Assembly: GCA_947623455.1 (NCBI GenBank)
Contig: OX392528.1
Coordinates: forward strand, 48,812,322-48,876,321
Reading direction: 5' to 3'
DNA: 64,000 bases
DNA from: Mimachlamys varia
Taxonomy: Eukaryota; Mollusca; Bivalvia; Pectinida; Pectinidae
Below are positions 39,760-52,167 of this stretch, one piece after another; the first letter of the stretch is position 1; every line of letters starts with the position of its first letter. Under the pieces are notes generated by a model. That model did no database searches. It saw only the letters and a program-made list of their open reading frames with translations, and was not told the origin of the DNA. Both the position numbers and the translations under genes were made by a program.

Positions 39760-42198
39760 TCATTGGTGAGATGTAACAATCCTTCTGATTGGATAACCCT
39801 TAACAAGGAGGATTCTGACCGCCACATCCTCTGAAGTACTTTTCCGGCATATTTCAGCAATAGTTCCAGTTGTTGCCGTTGGAAACAGATTGACCAGTCT
39901 AGAAACTGCTTCGGTAAACTCGCGTTGAACAGCGCCACCCTTCACACTCTGTATTTTCTCGTTGAATTTGTCATCAAGCTCTTGAAATTGTCTTTTCTGT
40001 CGCTCTTTCTCGATGTTGGCTTGTTCAGTGACTCGCATCAGCCTACCCATTCGATACGCATCCACGTGTGTATTGTCTAGTTTCTTTTTAGTGATTATGA
40101 ATATGAAAATAAAGATTGAAATCCCTACCACGGCAATCAAGATGTAATACCAGTAATTCGCTAACCAAGTTTTCATGTCCTCCAAATTTTCTTCGTTAAA
40201 CATTTTACCGAGACGTTTGATGACGTCATCAGGATTGCTTAGAATACATTTGTGACTTTTGTCACAAACTCCAGTATTGTTGTAACATGTTGCACCGGCG
40301 TCTTGATAAAGAATCTCACCGAAAGTTCCGAGGAGACCGAAATTGTGGGCAGGTTGGCATTTTGTTGAATTTTCTGAATGGCAACACAACATACACATTT
40401 CATCATCCACACCAGTACACTGACATGTATGCTTGTTTTGCGATTCACATATGCTTTCAGCACAATCACCGGCCTTGCATGCTTTCTTTCCGCCAGCACA
40501 CGCCATTCCGTCTAATAAAAATAATCCGTCTGGACATTCTCCACTGGTTCCGTCGCATAACGATTCCTGTTTACACTGGGTCGTCTCTGCACATTTGTGG
40601 CTATCGGACAATGGGATATAAGTACAATTATGGCTGCAACACGGAGAAAATTTCCATGAGCACACCTTACCGTGCTGTTTTCGGAAACTACACGGCCGGT
40701 CAACTTCAAAGACAACGTCAGACGGTTGACAACACGTATCCCCATAGAATGAGCATAATCTAGAACTCCCACAGTCGCACTCCTCTCCCGCCTCCACAAT
40801 GCCGTTCCCACAAACTGGCCCCGTTTCTTCATTTAGACATGAACCCTTGTTCACAATGACCGGGTAAATTTGACTTAAACTACAATTTGAAAATAAATTG
40901 TGGTTTGGCTTAGAACCATCTGCTGCATACGGAAACATTATGTAGTTCCCTAGCTCGTTTCCAGGTGAACACGACGCGTCTGTTGCACTGTCATGAATAC
41001 TACCAAAGCTATGACCGAACTCATGGGCGAGTGTCAGAGATGATCGGTAGCTCGGAATCCTGCTGCCGTAATTATAAAGTGTTACAAGAGCAGTGTTAAA
41101 GTTAAACGTTTCCCCCGACAAATTAATCCTCGTCTGACATATTCCTCCTGGAGGGCCATATATATCCGAGTTCCCTATCCAAGCAAGACCTACGATTCCA
41201 TCTTTAAAGTCACGGAACGTAAAGGCAATGCCGAGGCAGAAATCGTCAAAATTATACTTTGAAAACTGGTTAAGATAATCATATACGTCGATACTGCTGG
41301 CCATCTTGTAATTATCTACTGTTTCGTTGGTGTAGATTGTAATTGCTGTGACGGTAAAACCAACGTTATCTCCCTTGCCGTCCCCGTCGAAATCTGTACT
41401 TCTGAAAATGTGGTCTGCACTTCCAACCAAGTACATTATTTCGGCAATAGTTTGAGAGCGCGACGACTGACCCACGCCGATGAAGAATAGGTGATCAACT
41501 ACAACATGAAGGGAACACGAATGCGAGAAAATCGCTTCTCGCTTTGTTCTGCTACGTTTATTTCGAGCGTTGTTAAAAGCACATGGTGCTTGAATTCCTG
41601 TACTGTTAATTGTATGACACTGTTCATTAAGTTTTAACTGTTCAGCCTGATTTTGATCGACTAAATCCGATTTTCTGTAAACAATGCATATTTCGTTTGA
41701 ACCGTTGACTATGTCAGAGCTATACTTTGAGAAGGGCTCCAAGTACAAGATCTCGTTTTCAGTCTGTACCATGCCATCAAACGTTCCCCCGTTAAGCTTT
41801 CCATACACATAAGAACCTTTTTCTCCCATCACAGACCCTGAAAACACCGAAGTCAGTCCCATACCCGATAGTTGACCGCCTGACCAAGATACTTTTCCCA
41901 TTGTCACAATCAAATCACGAGACAAAACTCGTTTGTCCTCTTGTAGAACCAGTGTGAAATTCATCTCGTACGCATTAAATCTTATTATTTTGTCGGCATA
42001 TTCGTATTCGCGCCCATTGTATGACGCACTGTTTTCTGATATATTCAATACAACAGTCTTATAGTCCTTCACAAATATTCTGATATTCCCGTCTCCAGAT
42101 TCGGCGTTTCCTGACAGATGTTCATTTTGAAAGCAGTTGATGCATAACATATTCGCTGCTGTAAAGATAATGAGATGGCACACGATTCGTAAAAACAT
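39760..42198 (-). CDS. ADAM10-type transmembrane metalloprotease, intronless, with extended cytoplasmic tail
   Basis: Membrane zinc protease that would shed ectodomains at the cell surface. The start is the ATG at 42198, followed by a signal peptide (FLRIVCHLIIFTAANM); the frame is open further upstream but without an ATG. It encodes 812 residues: prodomain (about 22-220) ending in a furin-like RTKR (217-220); catalytic domain with VDHLFF, GIVGLAWIG, zinc site HEFGHSFGSIHD (392-403) and Met-turn NYIMFPYA (418-425); disintegrin-like and Cys-rich region from GPVCGNGIVEAGEECDCG (460-477) to about 660; membrane helix (about 683-703); charged, probably coiled-coil segment (about 718-755); and a C-terminal UBA/CUE-like module (about 756-806). 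Layout and motifs fit the ADAM10/Kuzbanian branch over ADAM17. It is oddly intronless, which suggests a retrocopy, and it lacks any ADAM10-like Pro-rich tail. All key residues are intact. It is divergent from SDE2. Confidence 0.92.
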   Translation of the reverse strand: MFLRIVCHLIIFTAANMLCINCFQNEHLSGNAESGDGNIRIFVKDYKTVVLNISENSASYNGREYEYADKIIRFNAYEMNFTLVLQEDKRVLSRDLIVTMGKVSWSGGQLSGMGLTSVFSGSVMGEKGSYVYGKLNGGTFDGMVQTENEILYLEPFSKYSSDIVNGSNEICIVYRKSDLVDQNQAEQLKLNEQCHTINSTGIQAPCAFNNARNKRSRTKREAIFSHSCSLHVVVDHLFFIGVGQSSRSQTIAEIMYLVGSADHIFRSTDFDGDGKGDNVGFTVTAITIYTNETVDNYKMASSIDVYDYLNQFSKYNFDDFCLGIAFTFRDFKDGIVGLAWIGNSDIYGPPGGICQTRINLSGETFNFNTALVTLYNYGSRIPSYRSSLTLAHEFGHSFGSIHDSATDASCSPGNELGNYIMFPYAADGSKPNHNLFSNCSLSQIYPVIVNKGSCLNEETGPVCGNGIVEAGEECDCGSSRLCSFYGDTCCQPSDVVFEVDRPCSFRKQHGKVCSWKFSPCCSHNCTYIPLSDSHKCAETTQCKQESLCDGTSGECPDGLFLLDGMACAGGKKACKAGDCAESICESQNKHTCQCTGVDDEMCMLCCHSENSTKCQPAHNFGLLGTFGEILYQDAGATCYNNTGVCDKSHKCILSNPDDVIKRLGKMFNEENLEDMKTWLANYWYYILIAVVGISIFIFIFIITKKKLDNTHVDAYRMGRLMRVTEQANIEKERQKRQFQELDDKFNEKIQSVKGGAVQREFTEAVSRLVNLFPTATTGTIAEICRKSTSEDVAVRILLVKGYPIRRIVTSHQ

Positions 42199-42849
42199 TA
42201 TTGTTTTGTTCAGTTTCTGTAGCAATAAACTGAAGTAGTTATGGCAACCCGAACAGGCTACGAACCAAACTTTCCACAAAATTCTAGTAAGAATACCATC
42301 CTTCGTGTAGACTAATCTTCATATTTTCCCGGAACAAAACTATAAATACACTGCATCATGGGAGGAAAAGGAATTTGAAAACTAAAACCAAACCATACTT
42401 TGTAATTCCGGATTACAAACTAAACAATGGATTTCACCTGGCCCCGGTGTTAATCCCACCCAGACCCTCCCCATGATACCCCTCCATTTACCAAATATTC
42501 AAAATAGAAAATAAATACTGACACGCACTTTCTTTTAAGACTTAAAAATAGTCATGAAAATAGTGAAATGATGAATTTCTCTCTCATGCGTTTTGAGATG
42601 GTCCCCATAATATGAATAAAGTTGATTTTCACAGTTAAAGATTTATGCTTAGATTTATGTCAGTTTAACATTAATTTATTGGATGTGAAATATGAAAATA
42701 AGAATACAAAAATTATAAATTAAATGTTTCAATAAACGAAATCAAAAAGATTTTTTTGTTGTTAAATCCGGATACTTCCACCAGGTCCTACTTTTTTTTA
42801 TTACAACCGACGGCGTCTTTCCTGTTTTTAAAACGACAAGTGAACGAAG
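42199..42849. promoter_or_regulatory. Divergent promoter region between the ADAM gene and SDE2
   Basis: About 650 bp separate the two start codons, which point away from each other, so both promoters must lie here unless there are far upstream exons. TATAAATA at about 42342-42349 reads towards SDE2 but is some 500 nt from its ATG. No CpG island or clear initiator was identified. Confidence 0.4.
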
Positions 42850-45800
42850 ATGAACGGCAATATTTGTATCGTAGACCACTCTCTTGGGAACTGCTGTACT
42901 AAGTTTTACAGATATGAACAGGATACCACGTTTCGCGATTTATTTAATTCGTTTTGTTCTTCCGAAAAGGTATGACGCGTGTAGCCACATCGAAGTATAC
43001 GTATTGCACATTATTTTTTCTTCACAATCGTGGGCAAAATTAAATCGCAGTAGTACTAGTGTACATGTACAACTAGGTTCCAACTGGAGTATGCTAGCCC
43101 AATGTGGTATTCATATTGATGTTAACAAATAGACCCTAATAGAGGATGACTATCGCAGAGGATTGAGAGCGACAAGTACCTCCTGTGTATAATAAATCTC
43201 GGGTTTATATACATGTACAAAATAGCACAGGGATTTGTAATTTTGTATAAGACTCTAAATGATAAAATATAGAGATAAATACATAGGTGTTATTGCTATA
43301 TTTTATCATACTCTATACATGTCACTGTGGTTATAGCGTAAGATTGTAAAAATCTAACATACAACATTGGCATTTCGGGGAGTTCGGGAAGACATGATCG
43401 AGTCAAATACAAGATATTAAATGGAGTATACAAAAAGGAATGCTATAATCCCATGGTAATATGGGAGGGAGCTTAAGCTTCACACAGACACATCGGAATA
43501 GGAATCTCCCAAGTTAAAATAACTCAAGTGATCAACAACATATATAATAAATATGCAGTAAGAAACTGGAATAGTCTCCGTCTACCAGAAAAAGACCCCC
43601 CCCCCCCCCCCCACCAGGAAATCTCTTTAACTACATATATATATATACAGCAGCTAAACAAACAACTCAATTAAAAGATAATATAGTGTACTGGGCTGAA
43701 ATTTAATTTTGAAATAGTTCTTAATACTGTATATGTTCTACATGTACTATATTTATATATTTATGTTTTTTTTTAGTTTGGTGTTTATAATATACATAGT
43801 TATGTAGATGACTTGGAATAGTCCTGCACCAGAAATAAAACTAACTTTAAACCTACTTACCGCCATGATGGAATTAAACAGAAAAAGGAAAAATCTTTGT
43901 ATGTAATTGCACATATATACATGTAGAAGCATTTATGGATAAAAATGTTACATATTTTCAAATGAAATGGAGACCTAGACAAAGTATTATTTAATTGTAT
44001 GAAACTAATGGTCTCATATTTACTTTCAGACATTTTCTGAAGAAGACTTATACATAACCAGTAATGGAAAATTGGTACATGTTGGTGATGCTCTTCATCC
44101 TGGCCGAGTCTACCATGTCATTCCAAGGTTACTGGGAGGGAAAGGAGGTACAATTTAATATTATCCCTTCTTCAGCACAACCTCTCAAAGAATTTTCAAA
44201 AGTCACGACAGTATTAGCAACTACATTTATGATTCTAATTCATTTTGTTCAACAGTACATAAAGTATATATCATATAGATATATAAATCCAAACACCTGG
44301 GAATGGACACGGCCTTTGAAGATGATCACTTCTTATTTTTCCAAATTTAAATTATAAATAGACGGACATGGGCCACTGTTTTATTTGTCTTCTTTCCGTT
44401 CCACATCGCTCACATCCCCTGGATCCACCCTTCGGAATGTCCAATACATCGTTTCTGAGATACTTTTTCTCTGCTGATTCGACCAGGTTTTAGATACACT
44501 TGTCACGTGATCGGGGGCATATACATATACTTCCGGTGTACCGCTAAATCATCAGTAGCAAAAAACAATATTCAAAAAGAGCTGCTACGAGTTTCCAAAT
44601 ATAATGTCTATCTACATGGTACTGGTCAACAGAAATCACTTTGTTAGAGCAACCTAAATTTCGGTTATGTTTGCTCTGATTTACCGACATAGGCACAAAA
44701 TACGTTTTTCTTATACTTGCTAATAATTTTTCTAACAAATAAATAACACAAACTCATCCATGTTTTTTTTTTATATACTGGAGAAAATCGTCACCTAAAA
44801 AAAGAGAAAAAAGAAAAATCCTTTGTTCCTGACTATTTGAGACAAGATTTTACAAAAGTTTCTCTCTCAAGAAATTTATATGTATAATATTGTCTATAAT
44901 ATTGCAATAAGGTAGTATTTATCTTGCATAGGTTTTGGGTCCATGTTGCGAGCCATAGGAGCCCAGATTGAGAAAACCACCAACCATGAGGCCTGTCGTG
45001 ACTTAAGTGGAAGGCGTATGAGGGATGTTAATAACGAGAAACAGTAAGTAAAACCGTTTCATACTAAAAATTTGAATGACATTTGCAGTATGGTGTAGTA
45101 GTAAAATGTTTCTGAAGATGTCACATGTTATGACATATTTATAAATAGAGGATCTTACACGAGTATCGATGTATTGATCTTCTGGGTCCATATTCATGAA
45201 ACTGTTCTCATGCTCAAGCATGGATTTTTGGCTCAAAACTTATTTCTTATTTCGGCTTTGACATATTAAAAAAAAATTCATTTTATCAAAGTTTTGGTTA
45301 AAAAATGAAGATCCGTGAAGTCCAATAATGTTTGCAATATTTACAACTGAAATTTGGATCTTTGACAAAATTGAGGTGAGTTTCAAGAAAGCTAGCTTGA
45401 GCACGGAATCCATGCTTGAGCAAGAGATCGGTTTCATGACTACGGGCCCAGGAGTCAAGCTCACCCACACCCACACCCACTACATCCCTGGAATATAATA
45501 TCATGCCAAAACTGAAGGCTCCAGTGTGCACCACCTTGTTGATGAGGCAAGAAGACTGGTTTGACCCTTTAATGTACATCAAAAGAGTCTTATGGTCACA
45601 TAATGGTAACAATTGACAAGCTTTGAAGTTGGTTGCATCTCCTTTGTAAATCTTCAAAAGACAGGCATCAGCCTAGTGATTGGTCAGGTAACTTTACCTG
45701 TCTCGGAGCGGGGCTTCAGTTTTGTCATGACATGTTCCAGGGGTTTGTAGCATAGATGAGCACAAATCCTGGATATCGAGGATGGTATCGCATGTAAGGA

Positions 45801-48800
45801 AGCTGATACACAGTGACATTATACAATTATAGCCCTTCGATGAGGTTGATACATGGTTTTATCGACCAGAGAAAAAATATTGACTGGTATCGATAAAACC
45901 ATTTATCGACCAAAATCAAAAGGCAGTAATTATAGTTTTATTAGGTATAAATTGATATTTTTTATTTAAATTCAGGCTACAAGAGAATGATTTTTTTCTA
46001 CGACATTTAATCAAATTCTCAAACAATATTATAACAATACATTGTTATATACTCCCTGAACATTTTAACAGCTGTTGATGTTTTCCGTTAGATATTGTTG
46101 GACTCCACGCTGTTGAGAATAGCATCTTTTGGATAATTTGTAAGAACAGTGAGTCTTCCGTCTGCCATTATTGTTGTTGTTGTCAAGCAGTCTTTGGAAC
46201 TCTTGACGTAAAATCATATTTCTGTTTTTAGAAACACCCAGTCAACCAGCCTTTTTTATCAGCATTTTTTGCATGACCGGTCAATATGACTTTTTATCAG
46301 GAATCACGTGGCGCTGTCTTAGCCAATCAGAAAGTGTAAAAAAATATCGATTTACAATAATACATAAAATATATATACAAAGGTTGATGTGAGCATGCAC
46401 AGCTGCTGCATAACCTTATACATATCAAATCTTTTCTTTACGCCTTTAAAACATGCACAATTTTTCATTTTACAAAGATTAAAAGAATGGATTGGAAAGA
46501 AAGCTGAGAAGGAAAGAGAAGAAGAAGAAAAGAGGCAGGAAAGACTGGCTAAGAGACGAGCCTTACCTAATCACAAGTTTGATGATCCACAGTATGACCA
46601 TCAGAAAAATCTAGTTGCTGAAAATTTAGAGGATGCTCTTCAAAAAGGTACCTTCATTTCTGGAATTTTTTTATCTGTACAGTACCTATCAGATGGTGGC
46701 CTGGTAGAATCGTCCTTAGTCCATTATTATATCCTTCTGTATATATAGATAACAAATTTCTGACCAGATGTTCTACAAGTCTCCTATGTCAGAGGAGTCC
46801 TCTTGGTCCATAGTTGTGCATATTTCATTTTGAGATTGATAAGGAAAATATTATACTGTCAAGTATATCCATATTGAATTTTGTAAGGTTTCCATGAATG
46901 GTCGGAAGTTGTACATGTGTATTTCATTTTGGGACTGGTCAGAAAAACAAAATGGCCACCAGGCAGCCATCTTGGATTTTGATAGCTCAACTTTGCTATC
47001 AAAATTGCTCCAGAAGATTGGAATTAATATCAAAAGTTATAATTAAAATTTGATAATTTGGGGGCCAAAATAAGCCCAAACCATAGGATGTAGATTTTAA
47101 GTTTGTATGAGTTTGGACTTAAATGGGAGATTGGTAAATTTTGGTAAAAGATTAGGGAGTCTCCCTAGCTCCTGAGGGAAGGTTAACAAGTTTTGTCAGC
47201 AAAATATTTGTATTGTAAATGTGCCCTATTCCGTCATTATATTTGTGTAACTTTGATATTTCTGACAGGATTAAAAAAGACATATTCCTCATCAAGTGCA
47301 TCACACAGTCTTGGAGCAGCCCCAAGCTCTTCCAGTTCATCTGGGTGTCGGAAAAGGACAGCAGACTCACTCTCGCAAAAGTCATCCAAAGTTAAAAAGA
47401 CCACAGAATGGTAAGTTTACGATTTCGAGTGGAGACCGACATTAACTTTGGAGATACAGTTGTCTGTTCTCAAACTCAAGGGTTGTGTGAACCTGATTTC
47501 TAGGAGAGGCTTTTTATTTGACTTTTAAGCATTTTACATGATCTAAATGAGATACAAGAAATTTGGTTCAAGAACAAACTCTATTCTTGAGTATAAGAAC
47601 CATTTTATAAATATGGGCACCGGACATGATGGTTTTCTTGGGGAATCAGCGATATTCTTAGAGCTGCTGATATATTGTTTGGAAATTCAAACATATATTA
47701 TTTATATTTGCCCTGCATCCTTCCATTGCAATGCATTGTGAAGGCTAATGCTGTAATAAGACATTGACAACATTTGCTATTGTCACATCATCAATCTCTC
47801 TTATGACGTCATCGATTTCATTGATTTGCTGTTCAAAAACTGTTCAAAATAACTAAATAAAGCACAATAATTCTATCAGCATATAAATGTAAGAAATGAA
47901 CGTTTTAGCAAATGTTGTTACAGTCCTATAACACACATTGCTATTGCTGACAAACTTACATAAAGCCCAGGGCTTAATGTAAACATTTTGTGAAGCACTT
48001 TACAAAACATTTCAAATGTTTAAGTTTCACATGCTTTTGCATTGGATTAAATTAAATGTCTTAAAGGCCCAATATACATACATGTAACTCCAGGTAATTT
48101 TTCATGATTCTGAAAATTCTGGAAAAAATCCAGTTGATAACCATGTAAAAATAAGTCTAAAACGAAGTAAACCTGAGTGATAATTAACAAGAAACTCTTG
48201 ACAGAAAAATCCAAAGAATTGAAAATAATTCAGGTGGGGCCCACTTCAACAACAAACCGAAATTAAACGACAGTTCAAAATGGATGTGTGTTTACAAATA
48301 ACGAATTTCAACTGTTGCTGTACCGGTAACCACGTAAGAATTCATCTTGAATATTGCCAATATCAGTTTATCTTAACTAAATCTGTAAATGTAAAAAGTT
48401 ATTAGGCTTGATTTTTGCTTCAAGTTTTGCCAAAAGTTATGTTTATTGGGCCTTTAAAAGATTTAAAAAATGTGTTCCGAATGTCTTTACAAACCAGGAA
48501 CCTTTAAACTATTTATTTCAGGCTGGGTATTGACATGGAAGACCTGAGTGATAGTGATGAGGATGGCAACATCCCGGACACAGGACCGAAGATCCCAGAC
48601 TCCGGCTTGGACAACAGTGACTCACAGTGTAAGGACAATGGTGGCACCACATGTGATGACACTAAACACCTGTGTGATAGTGATCAGGATAAAACAAACA
48701 TTGAAATGACCGAGACCACAAATAACAGTGATTCCAGTGGTAGCAAGAATTCTGTAAAAACAAACGTTGATGATTCCAATGGTAGCAAAGATACAGAGGA

Positions 48801-50011
48801 TACAAACATTGGCGAGACTGAGACTACAACAGACAAAGATTCCACTGATAGCAAGAACAGCCTCTTGACAGCTTTACAGGCAATCCCGCCAAAACATACA
48901 GAGGCAGTGGAGCAGGAAAAGGAAAGCGAACAGGTATGAAAAAGAATTGTTAAATCATATAAATATTGTCAGATTTGACCATTGCATTTTTCAAGTCTCG
49001 TCTAAATTATCTTAGAACAAAGCAATAGTATATACTTTAAAGAAAAGATTTATGTCATAGTCCAATAACTTGCGTACAACCCCCTCATTGTTAATCACAC
49101 CCGAATAATTCTGTAGTCTCTACAAAAAGTTGTAAACTATATGCAGACCGGGATATATCAGATTTGATAATGTCATTGTAACCAACGAAGAACCAATCTG
49201 GTCAGCAGAATTCCGCTACAGAAAGAAATCATGAAAAATTAACATGGTGGTTAAGTCATCTGGCATCCTGCTACCACTAGCCCTCCACCTCTGGGTGATG
49301 GGTTTAAGGACTACTTAGGGCTGTTGCCAGGTGCTGGCTGTATAGGTCAGTTGTTTTCTCTGGGAAACTCAGGCTTTCGTACACTACTAATATCTTCATT
49401 TAGTTTCATGATGGACTATTCCAACCTTTGAATTGGAAAAGTTCAATTGCGTCTTCAGGAGTGAATGAGTTAAAGGATGTAGCACGAAAATAAGCCAAAT
49501 TGTACAAATATAAATAAACATGGAAAATCTTTAGTGTTTGGCAAATTTAAAGGGAGAGAAAACATTTGAGAGATTAAAGTACAATGTATGTCATAATTCA
49601 ACAAACTGTGTGATCCCATGGACAACTTTCTTTTACATCAATATATGTCTCCTGTTACTAACTAAGAAAACAGTTTGCCACATTTACTTGAAGAGTTATG
49701 CCTCTTACTACTTACTGTATACATAACTGATATTGACCCAGTCAGTGGCTTTCTAAGTAAAATTGTCACAGGGTTACTCTTTGTCACAATACAGCTTGTT
49801 TTATGTTAAACAGGATGAACCACTGGATCTTGACAGTATTTCATCAGTTGAGGAGCTGGAAAGCTTGAGCCTTGAGAAATTGAAAAAGGAGCTGATGCTG
49901 AGAGGGATGAAGTGTGGTGGAAATTTAAAGCAGCGTGCTGAGAGACTGTACTGTGTGAGAGGTCTGGCAGCTGATCAAATCAAACCATCTCTATTGGCCA
50001 AACGAACCTGA
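42850..50011 (+). CDS. SDE2: SDE2, replication-stress and splicing regulator, complete
   Basis: Nuclear protein made as a ubiquitin-like precursor. In known SDE2 the Ubl is cut after a Gly-Gly and the C-terminal part acts in PCNA-linked replication-stress control and pre-mRNA splicing. Exons: 42850-42969, 44030-44147, 44932-45043, 46478-46647, 47269-47410, 48522-48933, 49814-50011 (stop TGA). All have GT/AG borders and matching phases, giving 423 residues (human about 451). Ubl fold 1-77 ends RLLGG; processing site GG|KGG at 76-80; family signature [20 protein letters not shown] (80-99) with [13 protein letters not shown] just after it; Lys/Glu/Arg-rich helix (about 117-150); serine-rich linker; acidic DLSDSDED and a long Asp/Ser/Thr-rich stretch in the 48522-48933 exon; and a C-terminal SAP-like domain ([19 protein letters not shown]) in the last exon. 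AATAAA at 51268-51273 is a possible polyadenylation signal. A TTAA MITE lies in the fifth intron. Identity is secure. Confidence 0.95.
48065..48453 (-). mobile_element. TTAA-flanked MITE, copy 3 (SDE2 intron)
   Basis: 389 bp, inverted relative to copies 1 and 2 (internal words such as cttttggcaaaact appear on the reverse strand at the right end). TTAA is on both sides (48061-48064 and 48454-48457). Confidence 0.8.
49243..49345 (+). mobile_element. tRNA-like SINE fragment (SDE2 intron)
   Basis: A-box-like tggttaagtcatctggc and B-box-like gggtgatgggtttaaggac, with ctaccactagccctccacct in between. The middle part resembles the SINE head at 34595-34681 and the segment near 8930-8990, suggesting one family. 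Confidence 0.45.
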
Positions 50012-52163
50012 GTGTGATTAAAATGAGGACTGAACTAAAAGAAAAAGAAAGTGATATTAAGGTTTGAAGAATGGTACTTAACAATAACTGATTAGTGGTT
50101 AAGGAGTGAAAGGGTGAACTATTGGTTAGAAAAGGTTGGAAATGGATTGTAACGTTCAATGTTTTTTCTGTCTCCACCTGAGAACTGGAATAGGCCCGTT
50201 CAACTCCAATATGTGATAAAGTAAGTGTGGTGTGTCTAAAGACCTACTGGATAAGAGCTGGACAGCCAGTGTGGGATTCACTCATGTGACTGGGGGAGCA
50301 TTTTAACATTTAGTGTTCATCAGTGTCACACAATTTGAAGAAATGAATTCTTTAAGAGTGACATGATAGTAATACCATAATTCCTGAATTATGTTTTGTA
50401 CACTATGATGGTAACATATCTGACATAAAACAATTAATTCACCTGCCAGCATCGGTGTACCGACAGCAAGCAATTAGTTCATAACTCTAAATAATGCCAC
50501 AACAGGAAAGTATATAATTGAACATAACATTTCAGGGATCACTTTGGGGATTTTTACCCCTATTTTTTCTGAAAATCTCTTTAAATATTCAAAATTATAT
50601 TAGGTTTTTAAGAAAAATCTCATCTATTAGATATTTTGCTGATCCCATAAAATCCCTAAAATTCTCTCATAGGTTTTAAGAGTCAGAATTATCCCTGCAT
50701 TGTCTCAATTTCGTGGTCATTTATTTTAATTTCAACAATTATGATAACTTTTATGATTTGGCAAAAATTAGTGAAAAATTCACAAAATATAAGCTAAAAT
50801 CTGTAATTTGTATTAAGAATAGATATTATTTTCAACGGTTGTTAATATGAATGTACTGAAATTCTGACATTTTGCAACTTCACCTTCTCTGACATTAAAC
50901 TTTATTTGACTGAAGGCCATAGAAGAGAACTTGTTGTGTTTGAGAAGGTGATCATCCTTGACAACATTATCATTATGTTATGCAAATCATATACAGTCGT
51001 TCTGATATGACCTTAGTTGTTATAAGGACATTAAAACTCAAAACCATATAATTATAGAGTTGAATTACAGGACTGATTAGGTTTATATACATACACACAA
51101 AAGTCAACTGGTGACATGGCTAACCAGAAGTCCTCAAGTGTTGATATTTAATTTGGTGCTGGATAAAAATATCATTGCCTTGCATTGATTGTATAGCATT
51201 ATGTGATGGATTCATTTTAAAAATTAATTCATGCATTGTAGTTGTTCCGTAAAATAAACCTAATGAAAATAAATGTTTTCTTATGATCACTAAAGGTCTG
51301 TTTGTATTTATCACTGTTTATTTTTACAGAGTTGGTCAAGTTTGAATGTTAGTCTTCTACTGCATCAAATCCAAAGTACACTTCTCTGACGTTTGCATAC
51401 CGTGGGCCAGAATCAATAGAAACTCTTGTTTTCGTACTAAAATAGTAGCCAATCATATCGATAGTTTTATCCGTGACTACATCCAGCCGGGTATCCCATT
51501 TAATTTGTAGCACCGCCTGTCAACAAAACCTGTCGATTGTGATTAAAAGGTCCTATTATAAGGAGATTGACATCGGCGTCATGTCTACAGAAATATACTG
51601 GCCGTGGTCAAGGTAAAATTATCTAACAGAGTGTCACGAGAAACAACCATTCTGATTGGTTGAAATCTCCGACCGTCAAACGTCAGAGAAGTGTACCATA
51701 GGTTTCCGACAATGCTTCTACTGGTGCTTCCAGAATATTGTAGATTACTGGTATGAGTGGGCCTTCACCTCTAGTGAGTGACCTTGAAAATATGTCAGAG
51801 TAATAAATTGAGTGAAATTTTACAGCTGTTTAACCAAAACACCAATTTGAATGTGTCTAAATTAATTTTGAAACCTTTTGTCTTTAGAATGTATGGAGAT
51901 GCTTCATTTTGAGCGAAACTGTTTTGTCCCCTGTGACCCAGATACATGTAGTTTGTCAAATATACACAATATGATACACAAAAGTCTAGCATTCTACAGG
52001 TTTGCACATGTACAGAGAATTTCTATTTTAGGTACAATTCGGGTTTGCCTTCCTAACAAACAAAAAATACACTATACTACGAAAATAAACGTAATCGAAT
52101 GAGGAAACCAAACAATGTCAAAGGTCGAAAGAGTTGTGAACCCCCGTTCAAGCCAGGGATTAT
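50012..52163. other. SDE2 3' flank and transposon remnants
   Basis: The SDE2 3' untranslated region probably runs to near 51290. It is followed by an inverted-repeat element (51365-51705). No gene was seen. Confidence 0.5.
51365..51705. mobile_element. Inverted-repeat element with ACACTTCTCTGACGTTTG ends
   Basis: Arms of about 28 nt (51366-51395 and 51677-51704) are imperfect inverses and flank about 280 bp of non-coding sequence. The same arms, nearly without the interior, occur at 56415-56484. Confidence 0.65.
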
Positions 52164-52167
52164 TTAA

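Noticed and set aside
40287..40763. Forward frame of 158 codons
   Set aside because: Antisense of the Cys-rich region of the ADAM gene, whose own frame is clearly the real one.
42199..42279. Upstream extension of the ADAM frame by 27 codons
   Set aside because: It begins at TTG; the ATG at 42198 is followed at once by a good signal peptide.
43600..43700. C homopolymer followed by a TA run in the SDE2 intron as a regulatory element
   Set aside because: Simple-sequence runs of this kind occur at several places in the window and nothing ties this one to a function.
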